Shown piece after piece: positions 13,826 to 17,095 of a stretch of 17,095 bases of DNA. Location: the NCBI GenBank assembly GCA_031259605.1, contig JAIRLE010000109.1, positions 1-17,095 of the forward strand, written 5' to 3'. Both the position numbers and the translations under genes were made by a program. The DNA comes from Zoogloeaceae bacterium (GTDB lineage: Bacteria; Pseudomonadota; Gammaproteobacteria; Burkholderiales; Rhodocyclaceae). Under the pieces are notes generated by a model that worked only from the letters and a program-made list of their open reading frames with translations, was not told where the DNA came from and made no database searches. The first letter of the stretch is position 1. Each line of letters starts with the position of its first letter.

Positions 13826-14560
13826 ATGCGTCTTGCGCTCTTTTTCCGGCGCGCGCTGGGCGTTCTCTGCGTCGTGTCCTGTATTCCCGCGGCACAGGCG
13901 GGCATCTTTGACGACAACGAGGCGCGCCAGCAAATCCGGGACATGCAGGCCGCCTTCGAGGCCAGAATCGAAACCCAGTCCAAGGCGCAACTGGAACTGG
14001 CAACCCAGATCATGGGGATGCGCGAGGAGATCTCCCGTCTGCGCGGGGAAATCGAAACACTGAATTACGAGAACGCGCAGGCCAAGAAACGCTTGCAGGA
14101 TTTGTATCTGGATCTGGACAGCCGTCTTGCGCGCATCGAATCCGCGCCCGCCAGCAGCAGCGCCAGCAGGACGACGGAAAACGCGCCGGAAACCCAGGCC
14201 GAAAGCCAGGCTTACGAGAACGCGCTCGCCCAGTTCAAGGCGGGTAAATACGCCGCCGCCGCCAAATCGCTGGCGGATTTCGTGCAGACCTATCCCGGCA
14301 GCGACATGACGCCCGGCGCGCAATTCTGGCTGGGGAACGCCTATTATGCCCAAAAGCAATGTCGCGAGGCTATCGACGCGCAACTGGAGGTCACGAGTCG
14401 CTGGCCGGATTCCACGCGCGCGCCGGACGCCATGCTCACCATCGCCAACTGCCAACGCGATATGGGCAACCAGACCGCTTCCCGGCGCACACTGACGAAT
14501 CTCATCGAAAAATATCCCGCCTCGCAGGCGGCGGCGCAGGCGCGGCAGCGCCTCAAATAA
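13826..14560 (+). CDS. cpoB: Cell division coordinator CpoB (YbgF)
   Basis: Periplasmic partner of the Tol-Pal complex that coordinates peptidoglycan synthesis with outer-membrane constriction. The 244-residue product has a signal peptide cleaved after AAQA (residue 25), a trimerising coiled coil at about 35-105, a low-complexity serine/alanine linker near 106-128, and TPR repeats from about 128 to the end (YENALAQFKAGKYAAAAKSL, then FWLGNAYYAQKQCREAI). This is the standard architecture and length. The start lies two bases after the pal stop; GGTGAG in the end of pal may serve as ribosome site. Confidence 0.95.
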   Translation: MRLALFFRRALGVLCVVSCIPAAQAGIFDDNEARQQIRDMQAAFEARIETQSKAQLELATQIMGMREEISRLRGEIETLNYENAQAKKRLQDLYLDLDSRLARIESAPASSSASRTTENAPETQAESQAYENALAQFKAGKYAAAAKSLADFVQTYPGSDMTPGAQFWLGNAYYAQKQCREAIDAQLEVTSRWPDSTRAPDAMLTIANCQRDMGNQTASRRTLTNLIEKYPASQAAAQARQRLK

Positions 14561-14573
14561 GTCGCGGCGCAAG

Positions 14574-15236
14574 GTGGGGGCGACCGCGCCAACGCGCGCC
14601 TGTCTGCGGGTGAGCGAGCTTTTTTTCTCCTTGCAGGGCGAGGCTTCGCGTGTGGGGCTGCCCAGCGTGTTCATCCGCCTGACTGGCTGTCCATTGCGTT
14701 GCCGCTGGTGCGATACGGCGTATGCGTTTTCCGGCGGCGAGAACATGACGATAGCCGGGATTCTCGATGCCGCGCGCCGCTGGCCTACCCGGCACGTCTG
14801 CGTCACGGGCGGCGAACCACTGGCGCAAAAGCACTGTCTTGCCTTGCTTGTGGCGCTGTGCGACGCGGATTACGAAGTCTGCCTGGAAACCTCCGGCGCG
14901 CTCGACATCGGCGGCGTGGACGCGCGGGTGGCGCGCATCGTCGATATCAAGACGCCATCGTCCGGCGAAACGGACAATATCCGCTGGGAGAATCTTGCCT
15001 TGCTCACGGCAAAAGACGAACTCAAAATTATCATCGCCGATCGCGCGGATTACGACTGGGCGCGCGCGAAAATGGCGCAACATCGGCTTTCGGTGCGCTG
15101 TCCGGTATTCTTCTCACCGGCGCATGGCCTGCAATCCGCCGTGGAGCTGGCGGAATGGATGCTCGTCGACGGCATCGACGCCCGCTTTCAGTTACAGTTA
15201 CACAAACAACTCTGGGGTAACCTGCAAGCCAGGTGA
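14574..15236 (+). CDS. queE: 7-carboxy-7-deazaguanine synthase QueE
   Basis: Radical SAM enzyme that converts 6-carboxytetrahydropterin to 7-carboxy-7-deazaguanine in queuosine synthesis. The 220-residue product has SLQGEA (19-24), the [4Fe-4S] motif CPLRCRWC (Cys39, Cys43, Cys46), the SAM-binding VTGGEPLAQ and ETSGA stretches, and VDIKTPSSGE. It ends with LHKQLWGN, like the family. The start is taken as GTG 14574, with AAGG immediately before it; GTG 14610 is an alternative with even less upstream support. The gene is 13 bp after cpoB, consistent with one transcript for tol-pal and que genes. Confidence 0.94.
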   Translation: MGATAPTRACLRVSELFFSLQGEASRVGLPSVFIRLTGCPLRCRWCDTAYAFSGGENMTIAGILDAARRWPTRHVCVTGGEPLAQKHCLALLVALCDADYEVCLETSGALDIGGVDARVARIVDIKTPSSGETDNIRWENLALLTAKDELKIIIADRADYDWARAKMAQHRLSVRCPVFFSPAHGLQSAVELAEWMLVDGIDARFQLQLHKQLWGNLQAR

Positions 15237-15261
15237 ACCGGCTCATTTCTGGAGATTATCA

Positions 15262-15660
15262 ATGGAACCCAATCGCAGACGTTTTGCGCGCATTCATTTC
15301 AATACTCCGGCTTGCCTGACATTTCCGCTCCAGGGCGCAAGACAGGAATATCCGGCGGAGGTGCTGGATTTTTCCCTGAAAGGCGCGCTTGTCCAAACCG
15401 CCGCGCCCGTCGATCTCGCGCCCGGCACAAGTTGTACGCTGGCCTTGCGCCTGGACGACATGGGCGATGACGAGACACTGGAAAGCGGCATCCGCATGCG
15501 CGCCGAAGTCGCGCGTGTCAGCGGGCGGGAGATCGGCCTTGCCTGCGTGGAAATCGATCTCGACAGCATCACCCACCTGCGCCGCCTGATCGAACTCAAT
15601 CTGGGCGACGAGACCCTGCTCTCCCGCGAACTGGAACATCTGACTTCCACGGACGCCTGA
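15262..15660 (+). CDS. PilZ domain protein, likely c-di-GMP binding
   Basis: A 132-residue single-domain protein. The two parts of the PilZ cyclic-di-GMP site are visible: RRRFAR at residues 5-10 and DFSLKG (the D/N-x-S-x-x-G motif) at 36-41. Beta-strand-rich sequence follows, then an alpha-helical C-terminus (about 108-130). GGAG lies seven bases before ATG 15262. It sits between queE and queC with gaps of 25 and 14 bp, so it is probably cotranscribed. The target it controls cannot be read from the sequence; motility, exopolysaccharide or adhesion are usual for such proteins. Nothing links it chemically to queuosine synthesis. Confidence 0.88.
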   Translation: MEPNRRRFARIHFNTPACLTFPLQGARQEYPAEVLDFSLKGALVQTAAPVDLAPGTSCTLALRLDDMGDDETLESGIRMRAEVARVSGREIGLACVEIDLDSITHLRRLIELNLGDETLLSRELEHLTSTDA

Positions 15661-15674
15661 ACCTCGATGAAGAA

Positions 15675-16346
15675 ATGAAGGCGGTCATCCTCCTTTCCGG
15701 CGGACTGGATTCCGCCACCTGTCTGGCCGTGGCGAAAAAACAGGGGTTTGCCGCCTACTGTCTTTCCCTTGACTACGGGCAGCGGCATCATGCCGAACTG
15801 GACGCCGCGCGGCGCGTCGCGGCGGCACTGGGCGCGACCGAACATCGGATCGTCCAGCTCGATCTGGCGCAGTTCGGCGGATCCGCCTTGACTGACGCGC
15901 ATCTAAAAGTCCCCGTGACGGGCGTGCAACCGGGCATTCCCATCACTTATGTGCCCGCCCGCAACACCATTCTGCTCTCCCTGGCGCTGGCCTGGGCCGA
16001 GACGCTGGCGAGCCGCGACATTTTTGCCGGCGTCAACGCGGTGGATTATTCCGGTTACCCGGACTGCCGTCCGGAGTACATCGCCGCCTTTGAAACCATG
16101 GCCAACCTGGCGACCAGGGCCGGCGTGGAAGGCGCGAGGCTCACCTTGCACACGCCCCTGATGACGCTTTCCAAGGCCGACATCATCCGCCTGGGACAAG
16201 GCTTGGGCGTGGATTACCGCCTCACGGTTTCCTGCTATCAGGCGGATTCGGAAGGCCGCGCCTGCGGCCTGTGCGATTCCTGCCGCCTGCGCCGCGAGGG
16301 ATTTGCCGCTGCGGGCCTGCCCGATCCGACGCGCTATTGTCCGTAG
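15675..16346 (+). CDS. queC: 7-cyano-7-deazaguanine synthase QueC
   Basis: ATP-dependent enzyme that converts 7-carboxy-7-deazaguanine, the QueE product, to preQ0 in queuosine synthesis. The 223-residue product starts MKAVILLSGGLDSAT, whose SGGLDS (8-13) is the PP-loop for ATP. It contains SLDYGQRHHAEL, YVPARNTILLSLALAWAE and NAVDYSGYPDCRPEY. It ends with the zinc-binding cysteines in CYQADSEGRACGLCDSCRLR. ATG 15675 gives the standard start. An earlier ATG at 15667 is closed after three codons. It is the last gene of this + strand run; a hairpin follows 40-80 bp later. Confidence 0.97.
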   Translation: MKAVILLSGGLDSATCLAVAKKQGFAAYCLSLDYGQRHHAELDAARRVAAALGATEHRIVQLDLAQFGGSALTDAHLKVPVTGVQPGIPITYVPARNTILLSLALAWAETLASRDIFAGVNAVDYSGYPDCRPEYIAAFETMANLATRAGVEGARLTLHTPLMTLSKADIIRLGQGLGVDYRLTVSCYQADSEGRACGLCDSCRLRREGFAAAGLPDPTRYCP

Positions 16347-16384
16347 TCAACGAGCAAGAGCGCGCGGACGTGCGGCAGGCTCGC

Positions 16385-16430
16385 CAGCAAGAAATTGGCG
16401 GCAGCCCCGAAGAGCTGCCGCCAAATTTTG
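16385..16430. terminator. Bidirectional hairpin terminator between queC and metK, with an R1-like arm
   Basis: GGCGGCAGC (16397-16405) pairs with GCTGCCGCC (16414-16422), flanked by AAATT and AAATTTT, so it could stop transcripts from both convergent genes. The segment 16385-16407 differs by one base in 23 from the outer end of repeat R1 (left copy). It therefore appears to be a terminal piece of R1 reused as a terminator. The loop differs from the TTCA loop of R1. Confidence 0.72.
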
Positions 16431-16519
16431 CTGAACATGATGCCTGACCTCAGACGGAAGGTAAAGTAGCCGCTGCGCGCGCCGTCTTCAGTCTTCTGTC
16501 CCCCGATTTTCCGGCGCGT

Positions 16520-17095
<576 letters not shown>

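Noticed and set aside
11973..14003. 676-codon frame on the - strand opposite tolB and pal
   Set aside because: Low stop density in GC-rich DNA explains it; tolB, pal and cpoB on the other strand are certain.
16347..16519. Searched for a SAM or SAH riboswitch near metK
   Set aside because: This is the 3' side of metK; the 5' leader where such an element would lie is outside the window.

Overview
The window looks like chromosomal DNA of a GC-rich betaproteobacterium. The clearest signs are the ccoNOQP/ccoGH cluster with a DUF3149 microprotein, and tolB-pal-cpoB followed by queE and queC. Protein resemblance cannot be resolved to a genus by eye. A Rhodocyclales-like lineage would fit, but that is inference. 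Almost all genes read on the + strand; only a transposase relic and the partial metK at the right edge read on the - strand.

Left third (1-6450): microaerobic respiration. A 172-bp structured repeat (R1) opens the window. It is followed by two FNR/ANR-type promoter candidates and ccoN-ccoO-ccoQ-ccoP, the complete cbb3 cytochrome c oxidase, closed by a terminator. A second R1 copy in inverted orientation follows and supplies the Shine-Dalgarno sequence and start codon of ccoG. ccoG, ccoH and a 45-residue DUF3149 protein form the assembly unit, closed by a strong terminator. The copper ATPase gene ccoI and ccoS are not in this cluster.

Middle (6450-11900): a patchwork. An AsmA-like protein seems to lose its C-terminal part just before a TonB-like gene. 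Then come a heptamer tandem repeat, a badly decayed IS110-family transposase, and a second dispersed repeat (R2) with two full copies and two shorter pieces. Between the full R2 copies lies a translationally linked pair: a YhfA-type OsmC protein and a ZapE/AFG1-type ATPase.

Right third (11900-17095): envelope and queuosine genes. tolB, pal and cpoB encode the periplasmic and outer-membrane half of the Tol-Pal system, without tolQRA nearby. queE, a PilZ-domain gene and queC follow with short spacers. A hairpin that shares its left arm with R1 separates queC from the convergent metK, which runs off the window.

The most unusual material is non-coding. R1 keeps its long stem through base-paired changes and is built into the 5' end of ccoG. 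R2 carries a core motif that lies about 61 bp upstream of three putative -10 boxes. No wholly new multi-gene system was seen.
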